A stretch of 64,000 bases of DNA, taken from the NCBI RefSeq assembly GCF_031885415.1, contig NZ_CP116871.1:2232001-2296000 (forward strand), written 5' to 3'. The notes beneath the pieces were generated by a model. It was not told the DNA's origin, ran no database searches, and worked only from the letters and a program-made list of their open reading frames with translations. This document shows positions 24,310 to 33,562 of the stretch, piece by piece. Within the stretch, counting starts at the first letter, position 1. Every line of letters starts with the position of its first letter. This stretch comes from Microbacterium forte. Its GTDB lineage: Bacteria; Actinomycetota; Actinomycetes; Actinomycetales; Microbacteriaceae. A program made the position numbers and the translations under genes.

Positions 24310-26016
24310 ATGCCGAACGACGTCGCCGCGACCGCCGATGAGTCCGCTCGACTCGGCGAGTCCGTGAACCCGACGCCCAGCGGGCAACGCGCCGCGCGTG
24401 ACGACATCCTGCGTGTCGAAGACCTGCGCGTCGCCTACCGGATCGGCGACCGAGAGGTCGATGCGGTGCGGGGCGTCGACCTGAGCGTGGGTCGCGGCGA
24501 GGTGGTCGCGATCGTGGGCGAGTCGGGCTCGGGCAAGAGCACCGTCGCGCAGTCGATCATGAATCTTCTCGCTCCGAACGCCGAAGTGGTGAGCGGGCGC
24601 ATCGAGTTCGAGGGCGAAGACCTCATCCCACTGAGCGAGCGCCGCTGGCGCAGCATCCGCGGACGCCTGATCGGGCTGGTGCCGCAGGATCCGGCACTGT
24701 CTCTCAATCCCGTGCGGCGCGTGGGCGTGCAGGTGGCGGAGCCGCTGCTCGTGCACGGACTCGCGACGAAGCACGACGCCCACGATCGCGCGATCGAACT
24801 GCTCGAGATGGCGGGGCTGACGTATCCGGCCGAGCGGGCGAAGCAGTACCCGCATCAGTTCTCGGGTGGCATGAAGCAGCGCGCGCTGATCGCGGGAGCA
24901 CTGGCCGCGCAGCCGAGCCTGATCATCGCCGATGAGCCCACGAGCGCGCTCGATGTGACGGTGCAGAAGCAGATCCTCGACCATCTCGCGAACCTGACCC
25001 GAGAACTCGGAACGGCGATCCTGCTCATCACCCACGATCTGGGGATGGCGGCCGAACGGGCCGACCGGGTCATCGTCATGAAGCAGGGCGAGATCGTCGA
25101 CTCGGGGCCCGCAGAGCAGGTGATGAACGCTCCGACGCACGAGTACACGCGCAAGCTCATCGCCGCAGCGCCCCGGTTGAGCGCGCACGAGCGGCGGACC
25201 GCATCGACCACGGCCCGCATCGAGTTCGGCGGCGAGCCGATCGTGCGGGTGACCGAGCTGACCAAGATCTTCCCGCTGCCCAAGGGCGCAGGCGACCGCC
25301 GCACACTCACGGCCGTCGACGCCGTCTCACTCGAGGTGCGCCGCGGCGAGACGCTCGCCGTCGTGGGCGAATCCGGATCGGGCAAGAGCACGCTCGCGCG
25401 ACTCGTGCTGCGCCTCGAGGAGCCGACGTCGGGATCGATCTCCTTCGCCGGCGAGGACATCACGCACCTCAAGGGCGAGAAGCTGCGTCAGCTGCGGCGG
25501 CGGTTCCAGATGGTCTACCAGAGCCCGTTCGACTCGCTGAACCCGCGCATGACGATCGAGCAGCTCATCACCGAGCCGCTGCTGTCGTTCGGCGAGGGCG
25601 ATCGACAGTCACGATCGAAGCGCGCTCTCGAGCTGTCGGAGCAGGTCGCTCTCCCCGACGGGATGCTCGGCCGCTTCCCCGACGAGCTCTCCGGCGGCCA
25701 GCGACAGCGCGTGGCGATCGCCCGCGCCCTCGCGCTCGACCCCGAGTTCCTCGTGCTCGATGAGGCGGTCTCGGCGCTCGACGTGTCGGTGCAGGCGCAG
25801 ATCCTCGCCCTGCTCGACGAGCTGCAGCGCGAGCGCGAGCTGACCTACCTCTTCATCACGCACGACCTCGGAGTCGTCGCCGAGACGGCCGACCGCGTCG
25901 CCGTTCTCAAGAACGGAAAGCTCGTCGAGTGCGGTGACGCGACGCAGATCTTCACGGCTCCGCAGGAGGAGTACACCCGGATGCTGATCGAGGCCGTGCC
26001 CGCGTTCTCCGCCTGA
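24310..26016 (+). CDS. Fused double ATPase of a peptide-family ABC importer (DppD-DppF type)
   Basis: 568 aa with two complete ABC ATPase domains. Domain 1 (about 25-265) has GESGSGKSTVAQSIM, FSGGMKQRALIAGAL and IIADEPTSALD; domain 2 (about 300-560) has GESGSGKSTLARLVL, LSGGQRQRVAIARAL and LVLDEAVSALD. Each ends in the oligopeptide-type C-terminal region. In domain 2 the Walker B/Q-loop order is normal (D-E-A). GAGGAGG precedes the ATG. It must energise the permeases at 18081 and 19063, from which it is separated by the TauE, dehydrogenase, dehydratase and lysR genes. Confidence 0.94.
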   Translation: MPNDVAATADESARLGESVNPTPSGQRAARDDILRVEDLRVAYRIGDREVDAVRGVDLSVGRGEVVAIVGESGSGKSTVAQSIMNLLAPNAEVVSGRIEFEGEDLIPLSERRWRSIRGRLIGLVPQDPALSLNPVRRVGVQVAEPLLVHGLATKHDAHDRAIELLEMAGLTYPAERAKQYPHQFSGGMKQRALIAGALAAQPSLIIADEPTSALDVTVQKQILDHLANLTRELGTAILLITHDLGMAAERADRVIVMKQGEIVDSGPAEQVMNAPTHEYTRKLIAAAPRLSAHERRTASTTARIEFGGEPIVRVTELTKIFPLPKGAGDRRTLTAVDAVSLEVRRGETLAVVGESGSGKSTLARLVLRLEEPTSGSISFAGEDITHLKGEKLRQLRRRFQMVYQSPFDSLNPRMTIEQLITEPLLSFGEGDRQSRSKRALELSEQVALPDGMLGRFPDELSGGQRQRVAIARALALDPEFLVLDEAVSALDVSVQAQILALLDELQRERELTYLFITHDLGVVAETADRVAVLKNGKLVECGDATQIFTAPQEEYTRMLIEAVPAFSA

Positions 26017-26026
26017 CGCCAGCCGC

Positions 26027-26358
26027 GGTCGTTGAGCGAGCACGGCGAAGCCGAGCGAGACGAAACGCCCCCGCACCGGCCCACCACGTTTCGTCTCAGT
26101 CGACTTCGTCGTCTTCGCTCAACGAACGGCATACCGCCCCGGTCGTTGAGCGAGCACGGCGAAGCCGAGCGAGACGAAACGCCCCCCATCGAACGGCATC
26201 CCCGGTCGTTGAGCGAGCACGGCGGAGCCGAGCGAGACGAAACGCTCCCACACCGGCCCACCACGTTTCGTCTCAGTCGACTTCGTCGTCTTCGCTCAAC
26301 GAACGGCATACCGCCCCCGGTCGTTGAGCGAGCACGGCGAAGCCGAGCGAGACGACAC
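26027..26358. repeat. Cluster of six GGTCGTTGAGCGAG elements in alternating orientation
   Basis: Forward arms start near 26027, 26139, 26205 and 26318; reverse arms start near 26088 and 26266. Forward arms read GGTCGTTGAGCGAGCACGGC then GAAGCCGAGCGAGACGAAAC; reverse arms read CGTTTCGTCTCAGTCGACTT then CGTCGTCTTCGCTCAACGA. The unit forward-reverse-forward is itself repeated, so the cluster grew by duplication. This is the largest cluster in the window and fills most of the gap before the next operon. Confidence 0.85.
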
Positions 26359-26531
26359 GCCCCCAACGCACGGCGCAACGTTCACTTCGCACTCCCCCTG
26401 CGTTCACTTCCGCCGCCTATCTTGAGTGCGGTCGCGCGAACGCGGCTAAGAAACAGACAGATCGTTGTACATAAACCACAACTCCGGGGTAAAGTCGGAT
26501 CAGACATACCTCGATGACGAGAAAGGCGACC

Positions 26532-27605
26532 ATGGTCGACATCCGAAAGAAGCGCTGGTCTCTCCTGGGAATCGCTGCGGTGGCGGCCGTGACCCTGACC
26601 GGCTGCGCAGGCGGCAGCACCGAGACCGACGGCGGCTCGAGCGACGGCGGGTCGGATGCGACCCTCATCGTCTACACCAACTCGAACAGCGACGGCCGCG
26701 GTGAGTGGATCACCGAGAAGGCAGCAGATGCCGGCATCGACATCGAGATCGTGGGCCTCGGCGGCGCCGACCTCACCAACCGCATCATCGCCGAGAAGAA
26801 CAACCCGGTCGGCGATGTGGTGTTCGGTCTGAACAACATGTTCTTCGAACAGCTCAAGGCCGAAGAGGCGATCACCGCCTACGAGCCCGAGTGGAGCGGA
26901 GAGGTTCCCGCCGACGCGGGCGACCCGGCCGACGGCGCCTTCTGGCCGCTCGTCGAGCAGGCCATCGTCACGGTCTACGACGAGAACACGACCACCGACG
27001 CCCCCTCCGAGGAGGAGGACCTCTGGACCGAGGAGTACGCCGGCCGCTACGAGGTCAACCCGGCACTGGGCCAGGCCACCCCGCAGCTCGTGCTCGCCAG
27101 CATCCTGTCCCGTCACCTCGATGAGGACGGCGACCTGGGCGTCAGCGACGAGGGCTGGGAGCTCGTCGAGGCGTACTACGCCAACGGCTCGCCCGCGGTC
27201 GAGGGCACCGACCTCTATGCCCGCATCACGCGTGACGAGATCGACTACGGCGTGCTCCCCTCGAGCGGCATCGCCGCCCGTGACGAGGAGTACGGCACCA
27301 AGACCGGCATGATCGTTCCCGACTACGGCGTGCCGTACGTCACCGAGCAGATCGCGCAGATCAACGGAACCGGCAACGAGGCCAAGGCGCAGGAGTTCAT
27401 CGACTGGTTCGGCAGTGCCGAGGTGCAGGGCGAGTTCGCCGCCGAGTTCAACTCGATGCCCGTCAACGAGGGCGCGGTCGAGCAGGCCAACCCCGAGGTC
27501 GTCGAGCTCATGGGCACCCTCGACCGTCAGGACATCGACTTCGGCTTCGTGAGCGAGAACCTCGGAGCGTGGGTCGAGAAGGTCACGCTCGAGTACATCG
27601 GCTGA
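26532..27605 (+). CDS. ABC importer substrate-binding lipoprotein (ferric/phosphonate-type family)
   Basis: 357 aa with a lipoprotein signal (AAVTLTGC). The mature part has the SBP_bac_1/6-type opening LIVYTNSNSDGRGEWITEKAAD and ends in IEQANPEVVELMGTLDRQDIDF-like helices. The start is the ATG at 26532; an in-frame ATG at 26514 has no ribosome site. It is followed by an ATPase and a fused permease, giving the arrangement of iron, thiamine or 2-aminoethylphosphonate importers. The iron-binding Tyr pair of FbpA proteins is not evident to me, so an organic phosphate or phosphonate ligand is possible. Confidence 0.9.
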   Translation: MVDIRKKRWSLLGIAAVAAVTLTGCAGGSTETDGGSSDGGSDATLIVYTNSNSDGRGEWITEKAADAGIDIEIVGLGGADLTNRIIAEKNNPVGDVVFGLNNMFFEQLKAEEAITAYEPEWSGEVPADAGDPADGAFWPLVEQAIVTVYDENTTTDAPSEEEDLWTEEYAGRYEVNPALGQATPQLVLASILSRHLDEDGDLGVSDEGWELVEAYYANGSPAVEGTDLYARITRDEIDYGVLPSSGIAARDEEYGTKTGMIVPDYGVPYVTEQIAQINGTGNEAKAQEFIDWFGSAEVQGEFAAEFNSMPVNEGAVEQANPEVVELMGTLDRQDIDFGFVSENLGAWVEKVTLEYIG

Positions 27606-27646
27606 TCGAACCGAACCCCTCTTCACCACCTAGCCGGAAAGACAGC

Positions 27647-28663
<1,017 letters not shown>

Positions 28664-28664
28664 C

Positions 28665-30548
28665 ATGTCGACTCCCCAGAACTCGCAGAACTCCCCGAAC
28701 CCCACAGACCCCGCGGTCCCGCCGTCAGCGGCCGTGACCGGAGAAGCCGGCTCCTTGACGACCCACGCGGTCGTCGAGGGTCAGACGCCGGGACCGCGGC
28801 CCCGTAAAAGAGGAAAGCCCGGCAGCGTGAAGGCGATGCTGCGCTCGCCGCTCGCCTGGATCACGGGCATCATCGTGATCTGGTTCGCAGCAGCCTTCCT
28901 CGTGCTGCCGAACGCCGCCCTGCTCGGCGTCACCTTCTTCCCCGACGGGCAGTTCAGCATCCGCGCCGTCGAGAAGCTGTTCGGCAGCGAGCGCGCACTG
29001 AAGACGCTCGGCAACAGCTTCCTGCTCGCCGTCACCCTGTCGATCACGGTCAACGTGGTCGGCGTGTTCATCGTGCTGGTGACGAAGTACTTCCAGGTGC
29101 GCGGCGCGAAGATCCTCTGGCTCGGCTATGCCACGACCCTGATCTACGGCGGCATCGTGCTGGCCGCCGGATACAACTTCATCTACGGTCGGTTCGGGTT
29201 CTTCACGAACATGATGGTCAACGTGTGGCCCGACATGGACCGCGACTGGTTCTCGGGATACTTCGCGGTCGTCTTCGTGATGACCTTCGCGACCACGACG
29301 AACCACATGCTGTTCCTCTCGTCCTCGCTCGGCAAGGTCGACTACGCGTCGATCGAGGCGGCCAAGCTGATGGGCGCCTCGACCTGGACCATCCTGCGCC
29401 GCATCGTGCTGCCGGTCATGAAGCCGATGCTGTTCGCCGTCACGGTGCTCACGTTCCTCATCGGGCTCGGCGCGCTGACCGCTCCGCTCGTGCTCGGCGG
29501 GCCAGACTTCCAGACCGTCGCGCCGCTGATCATCGATCTCTCGCGCAGCCCCATCACGCGGGACATCGCAGCCCTGCTGGCGATCGTGCTCGGCATTGCG
29601 ACGATCATCCTGCTCGCGATCATGAACCGCTTCGAGAAGTCGGGCGTGTACTTCTCGGTCGCGAAGGTCGCAACGCCGATCCAGAAGCAGAAGATCCGCA
29701 ACCCGTTCGCGAATGTCGTCGTGCACGTCATCGCCTACCTGCTGTGGGTGATCTACCTGATCCCGGTCGTGCTGATCATCATCTTCTCGTTCGTCGATGC
29801 GCGCAGCATCCTCGCCGGGTCGATCACCCTCGACAGCTTCACGCTCGACAACTACGTCACCGTGTTCTCGAGCGCCGAGGCGATCCGTCCGTTCATCGTC
29901 AGCGTCGTCTACAGCGCCGTGGCGTCGATCGTCGTGGTCGGCGGTCTGCTGTTCGTGGCGCGGATGCTGCAGAAGCACCGCAACCTGCTGACGACCGCGA
30001 TCGAGTACGTGCTGCACATCCCGTGGATCCTGCCGATCGTGCTGATCGCGCTCGCGCTCGTGACCGCGTTCGACGAGCCGCGGGCGATCGTCGGCGGACT
30101 CGTGCTGACCGGCACGCCGATCCTGCTGCTCATCGCCTACATCTGCGTGAAGATCCCGTTCACGCTGCGCCTGCTGAAGGCCGGGTTCGCGTCGGTGCCC
30201 GACTCGCTCGAAGACGCCTCGCGCATCCTCGGGGCGAAGTCGCTGACGACGTTCCGCAAGGTGCTGGTTCCGCTGGTGCTGCCGACCGCTGCGGCGATCA
30301 CGGCACTGAACTTCAACAGCCTGCTCGACGACTACGACGCGGCGATCTTCCTCTACCACCCGCTGTTCAAGCCGCTGGGTGTGGCGATCCAAGAGAGCAC
30401 GCGCGGCGAGAACAATCTCGACGCGATGCCGATCACGTTCGTCTATACAGTGCTGCTCATGATCATCATGGGTGTCACCATGTATCTCGTGTATGGACGA
30501 GGTTCGCGCGCCGGAGCGCCCCGCAAGGCCAAGAAGGCGCGCGCGTGA
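28665..30548 (+). CDS. Fused double permease of the ABC importer
   Basis: 627 aa with two six-helix permease units in one chain (about 60-330 and 360-615). The ATPase-contact loops are EAAKLMGASTWTILRRIVLP in the first half and EDASRILGAKSLTTFRKVLVP in the second. The first 50 residues are a polar, Pro-rich cytoplasmic extension. FbpB-type iron and AepP/PhnV-type phosphonate importers have such fused permeases. The stop overlaps the LacI gene start (GTGA), so regulator and importer are co-transcribed. Confidence 0.94.
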   Translation: MSTPQNSQNSPNPTDPAVPPSAAVTGEAGSLTTHAVVEGQTPGPRPRKRGKPGSVKAMLRSPLAWITGIIVIWFAAAFLVLPNAALLGVTFFPDGQFSIRAVEKLFGSERALKTLGNSFLLAVTLSITVNVVGVFIVLVTKYFQVRGAKILWLGYATTLIYGGIVLAAGYNFIYGRFGFFTNMMVNVWPDMDRDWFSGYFAVVFVMTFATTTNHMLFLSSSLGKVDYASIEAAKLMGASTWTILRRIVLPVMKPMLFAVTVLTFLIGLGALTAPLVLGGPDFQTVAPLIIDLSRSPITRDIAALLAIVLGIATIILLAIMNRFEKSGVYFSVAKVATPIQKQKIRNPFANVVVHVIAYLLWVIYLIPVVLIIIFSFVDARSILAGSITLDSFTLDNYVTVFSSAEAIRPFIVSVVYSAVASIVVVGGLLFVARMLQKHRNLLTTAIEYVLHIPWILPIVLIALALVTAFDEPRAIVGGLVLTGTPILLLIAYICVKIPFTLRLLKAGFASVPDSLEDASRILGAKSLTTFRKVLVPLVLPTAAAITALNFNSLLDDYDAAIFLYHPLFKPLGVAIQESTRGENNLDAMPITFVYTVLLMIIMGVTMYLVYGRGSRAGAPRKAKKARA

Positions 30549-31573
30549 GTGGTGCATCGTCTTCGGATGCTCCGGGGCTGCGCGTCACGGTCAGCGATGT
30601 GGCCGCGGCTGCCGGGGTCTCCCGAGCGACGGCGACCAGGGCGCTGAAGGGCGAGGGGCGATTCGCGCCCGAGACCCAGGAGCGGATTCTCGCCGAGGCC
30701 GAACGCCTCGGATACGTGCGCAACACGATGGCCGCCGAGCTCGCCGCCGGTCGCACCGGCACGGTCGGGCTGATGCTGCGCGACGCGAGCAACCCGGCAT
30801 ACGGTCTGCTGTTCTCGCGGTTGCAGGATGAGGCGCACAGGCGTGGCCTCGACCTCGTGACCGTGACGATCGGCGCCGACGTGCAGGGCGCCGAGCAGGT
30901 CAATGCGCTGCACCGGCTGCTCGGCATGCGCGTCGCAGGACTGATCGTCGCGACCGGTGGCATCACGGCCGCACAGCTCGAGCCGTTCGCCGACCAGGTG
31001 CCGATCGTGCGCGCGGGTCGGGTCGAGACGGCGGAACGGATTCACACCGCGCACTATGACGATCCGGAGCACGGGCGTCTTTTGGCTTCGCATGTTTTGT
31101 CGTTGGGGCATCGGCGCGTGGTGGTGCTCTCCGGCGCGGAGGACGTGTCGTTCGCTGAGCATCTGCGGGCGTCGGCGATGGAGTCGACGTTGGTTGCCGG
31201 CGGGGCGTCGGTGACTCTGGTGTCTGCGGGAGCGGCGCCGACCGATGGGGTGGATGAGGCGCTGGAGGCCGTGCGCGATGGGGCCACGGCCGTGATGTGC
31301 GCGTCGGACTATCGGCAGCTCGCGGTCATGCGCGCTCTGCGTGATGCGGGGTTGTCTGTGCCTGGGGACGTGAGCGTGACGGGGTGCGACGGCATCCTGC
31401 CCGGTGCCGACCTGCTGGGGCTGACGACGCTGCGGATTCCGGTCGAGGCCGTTGCCGCGGCGGCGGTGGAGACGATGCAGCTTCTTCTGAGTTCTGACGC
31501 CGACTCTGCGCCGACCGTCAGGCAGCCGTTCGTCGGAACCCTCGTGCCCGGGTCGACCGCCGCGGCCGTCTGA
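30545..31573 (+). CDS. LacI-family transcriptional regulator
   Basis: 342 aa. The HTH is VSDVAAAAGVSRATATRALK (residues about 14-33), followed by the hinge (YVRNTMAAELAAGRTGTVG) and a Peripla_BP-like sensor domain (about 70-335). The start is the GTG at 30545, overlapping the permease stop. From about 31080 the codon choice becomes visibly richer in T (TTG, TCG, GTT, TTT) than the first half, and the phosphodiesterase downstream shares that style. It probably represses its own importer operon in response to the imported compound. Confidence 0.92.
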   Translation: MSGASSSDAPGLRVTVSDVAAAAGVSRATATRALKGEGRFAPETQERILAEAERLGYVRNTMAAELAAGRTGTVGLMLRDASNPAYGLLFSRLQDEAHRRGLDLVTVTIGADVQGAEQVNALHRLLGMRVAGLIVATGGITAAQLEPFADQVPIVRAGRVETAERIHTAHYDDPEHGRLLASHVLSLGHRRVVVLSGAEDVSFAEHLRASAMESTLVAGGASVTLVSAGAAPTDGVDEALEAVRDGATAVMCASDYRQLAVMRALRDAGLSVPGDVSVTGCDGILPGADLLGLTTLRIPVEAVAAAAVETMQLLLSSDADSAPTVRQPFVGTLVPGSTAAAV

Positions 31574-31613
31574 CTTCTGTCCTGTACTTGTTCGTCGTCT
31601 CACTGGAAGAGAA

Positions 31614-32507
31614 ATGATCCTCACCGAACACTCTCGCCCATCGCACACCTTCGTGCACATCTCCGATACGCACCTTCCCGGTGAACGCGCGCCACTCTAT
31701 GGAAGCGGGGCGGATGCCGATGCGAACCTTGCTTCTGTGTTGTCGCGGTTGGTGTCCTCGGGGCTTCGCCCTGACGCCCTGTTGTTCACGGGGGATCTCG
31801 CTGATCGAGGCGACGCGTCGTCGTATCGGCGGTTGCGGGAGTTAGTTCTGCCCGCTGTTTCTGCTTTGGGCTGCGATGTGGTCTGGGCTATGGGCAACCA
31901 CGACGAGCGCGGGGCGATGCGGGCGGAGTTGGGGCTCGCCGGTGGCGCTTCGGATGCCGTCGTCGAGGTGCGGTGGTTCGGTGGGATGCGCGTGATCGTG
32001 CTGGATTCGACGGTTCCCGGGCAGCACTTGGGGCGGGTAGATAAGGCGCAGCTGGAGTGGCTCGCGGCTGAGCTTTCTACGCCCGCGCCGGAGGGTTCGC
32101 TGCTGCTGATCCATCACCCGCCGCTGCCGACCGTGCTCGACCTTGCGGTCACGGTGGAGCTGCGGGAGCAGGCTTCCCTTGCTGAGGTGTTGCGTGGTTC
32201 GGATGTGCGGGGGATCCTGTCGGGGCACGTGCACCACCCGTCGTTCGGGACGTTCGCAGGGATCCCGGTGGCGGCCGCATCGTCGAGTGCGTACGGGCAG
32301 GATCTGGCTCAACCCGTCGGAGCGACGCGGGGGCAGGATGCGGCGCAGGGGTACAACCTCGTGCACGTCTACGACGGGACGATCGTGCACTCGGTCGTGG
32401 GGCTCGAGGTCGGAGCGGATGTCGGGGAGCCGGTTGCGGCAGACGAGGCTGGGAGGCGGATCGCTGGGCGTGGGATCTCTTGGCGGGAGCGATCCCCTGG
32501 TCGTTGA
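31614..32507 (+). CDS. Calcineurin-like phosphodiesterase (CpdA/GpdQ type)
   Basis: 297 aa. The binuclear metallophosphoesterase motifs are complete: HISDTHLP, FTGDLADRG, MGNHDERG, and the paired His motifs LIHHPP and SGHVHHPS. Family members hydrolyse cAMP or glycerophosphodiesters in the cytoplasm. GGAAGAGAA precedes the ATG. The final residues (RSPGR) and the TGA stop fall inside a GGTCGTTGA repeat arm, so the repeat supplies the stop codon. Co-directional with the importer and LacI genes, it may act on what the importer brings in, such as a glycerophosphodiester (inference). Confidence 0.92.
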   Translation: MILTEHSRPSHTFVHISDTHLPGERAPLYGSGADADANLASVLSRLVSSGLRPDALLFTGDLADRGDASSYRRLRELVLPAVSALGCDVVWAMGNHDERGAMRAELGLAGGASDAVVEVRWFGGMRVIVLDSTVPGQHLGRVDKAQLEWLAAELSTPAPEGSLLLIHHPPLPTVLDLAVTVELREQASLAEVLRGSDVRGILSGHVHHPSFGTFAGIPVAAASSSAYGQDLAQPVGATRGQDAAQGYNLVHVYDGTIVHSVVGLEVGADVGEPVAADEAGRRIAGRGISWRERSPGR

Positions 32508-32541
32508 ACGAGCCCGGCGAAGCCGAGAAAAACGAAACGAG
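32499..32541 (+). repeat. GGTCGTTGAGCGAG-family element fused to a gene end
   Basis: A forward arm GGTCGTTGAACGAGCCCGGC then GAAGCCGAGAAAAACGAAAC, diverged in its second half. Its first bases encode the last codons and the stop of the phosphodiesterase gene. Confidence 0.75.
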
Positions 32542-32580
32542 CCGAACGCGGACGACGCCGCTCACCTTGGACGTGAGGAG

Positions 32581-33159
32581 TCAGCGCACAGCAAGAAGGC
32601 GCGGCAGCCTATCCGCGGCTGCGGCGTAGGCCTCGTCGACCGAAAACCCTGGCACGGGCACTCGAACCATCCGATAGCCCATCAGCGGCGCCACGAGGTC
32701 GCGCAAGAGATCGTTGTACGCGCGTTGACGAGCCCGGCCATGCGACCCGGGAAAGCCCATCGCAACCTTTGACGCTCGGTATCTGTCGGATTTGGGACTC
32801 CACCGTCCACACAGTTCGGCGTAACGGTCACGATCGACCGAGCCGCTAGGCGCCGCCCGAAGTGTGAGCAGTCGGAATGAAGTGAAGTGCTGCATCTCGT
32901 CCACCTCCACCATCGTTCTGGATTCGAGGTGAAGGAGATCGCTCGGCAACGAACCCCAGCGCTTGGAACGTTGCTCGTCTTCGTTGCCGCCGAGATCATC
33001 GAATGCCCGCTGCAACACCGGCGTCGCCGATGCGGCCGCCTTCGGGAGGCTGAAATGACCGTGAGTATTGAGCCAGTCGACTCGCGGCATCGCCACGAGT
33101 ACGACCCCGTTCGTGGCGGCGGCCCCCGCGACCGCTCGCTCCACGTCACCGACAGCCAC
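32581..33159 (-). CDS. Putative PD-(D/E)XK-like nuclease domain protein
   Basis: 192 aa, not assigned to a named family. The central segment has E at ESRTMVEVDEMQHFTSFR: the E-V-D-E-x-Q-H pattern resembles the active-site strand of PD-(D/E)XK-fold nucleases (DUF559/Vsr-like, where E-x-D-x-x-Q-H occurs). A C-terminal basic helix region (GRARQRAYNDLLRDLV) follows. The GTG start at 33159 overlaps the stop of the 71-aa gene upstream (TAGTG), so they form an operon. GC is lower than the preceding genes. Function is inferred from one motif. Confidence 0.6.
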   Translation of the reverse strand: MAVGDVERAVAGAAATNGVVLVAMPRVDWLNTHGHFSLPKAAASATPVLQRAFDDLGGNEDEQRSKRWGSLPSDLLHLESRTMVEVDEMQHFTSFRLLTLRAAPSGSVDRDRYAELCGRWSPKSDRYRASKVAMGFPGSHGRARQRAYNDLLRDLVAPLMGYRMVRVPVPGFSVDEAYAAAADRLPRLLAVR

Positions 33160-33374
33160 TAGATGGCCTTCTGATCACCCTGCGTGCGACGCGGCACATT
33201 TTGACGAACGTCTGCGGCCTGCTGCTCATCCAAGACCCACAAGGCATTCTTCGGGTGCTCCGGGTATTTTTTCCTCAAGTATCTCCGGACAACGATCCCC
33301 GGACGGCTTTCGCCTTCGTATCCGAGCTCATCGGCCAGTTCGCGAGGGGTGTAAGTGGTCATGTCGTTGACCAT
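33159..33374 (-). CDS. Small hypothetical protein, operon partner of the nuclease-like gene
   Basis: 71 aa, basic. It begins MTTYTPRELADELGYE and looks like a short helix-turn-helix or Lsr2-type C-terminal DNA-binding module (RELADELGYEGESRPGIVVRRYLRKKYPEHP). It overlaps the next gene by one base. The pair may be a two-gene unit, with a DNA-binding and a nuclease-like protein, at the edge of the accessory region. The start is the ATG at 33374 or the internal ATG five codons in. Confidence 0.6.
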   Translation of the reverse strand: MVNDMTTYTPRELADELGYEGESRPGIVVRRYLRKKYPEHPKNALWVLDEQQAADVRQNVPRRTQGDQKAI

Positions 33375-33562
33375 ACTCGATGCCTTCGTTGACCGCAGTG
33401 GACTCCGATGTTTCGCGTGAACAGCATTTTGTTCGTGGTGCCATCGGTGCTCACGCCCGCTCTCAATGAGCTCAACCAGAACTTTGGTCGACGTCTGCTG
33501 ACGCAGAATCTCGGAAGCCTAGGGCGGTGCGGATGACGCAGCCGTCCCAATAGGATTCGGAC

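Noticed and set aside
29225-30540. Plus-frame reading continuous with the LacI gene upstream
   Set aside because: It overlaps the fused permease in another frame and is Arg/His-rich; the LacI start is the GTG at 30545.
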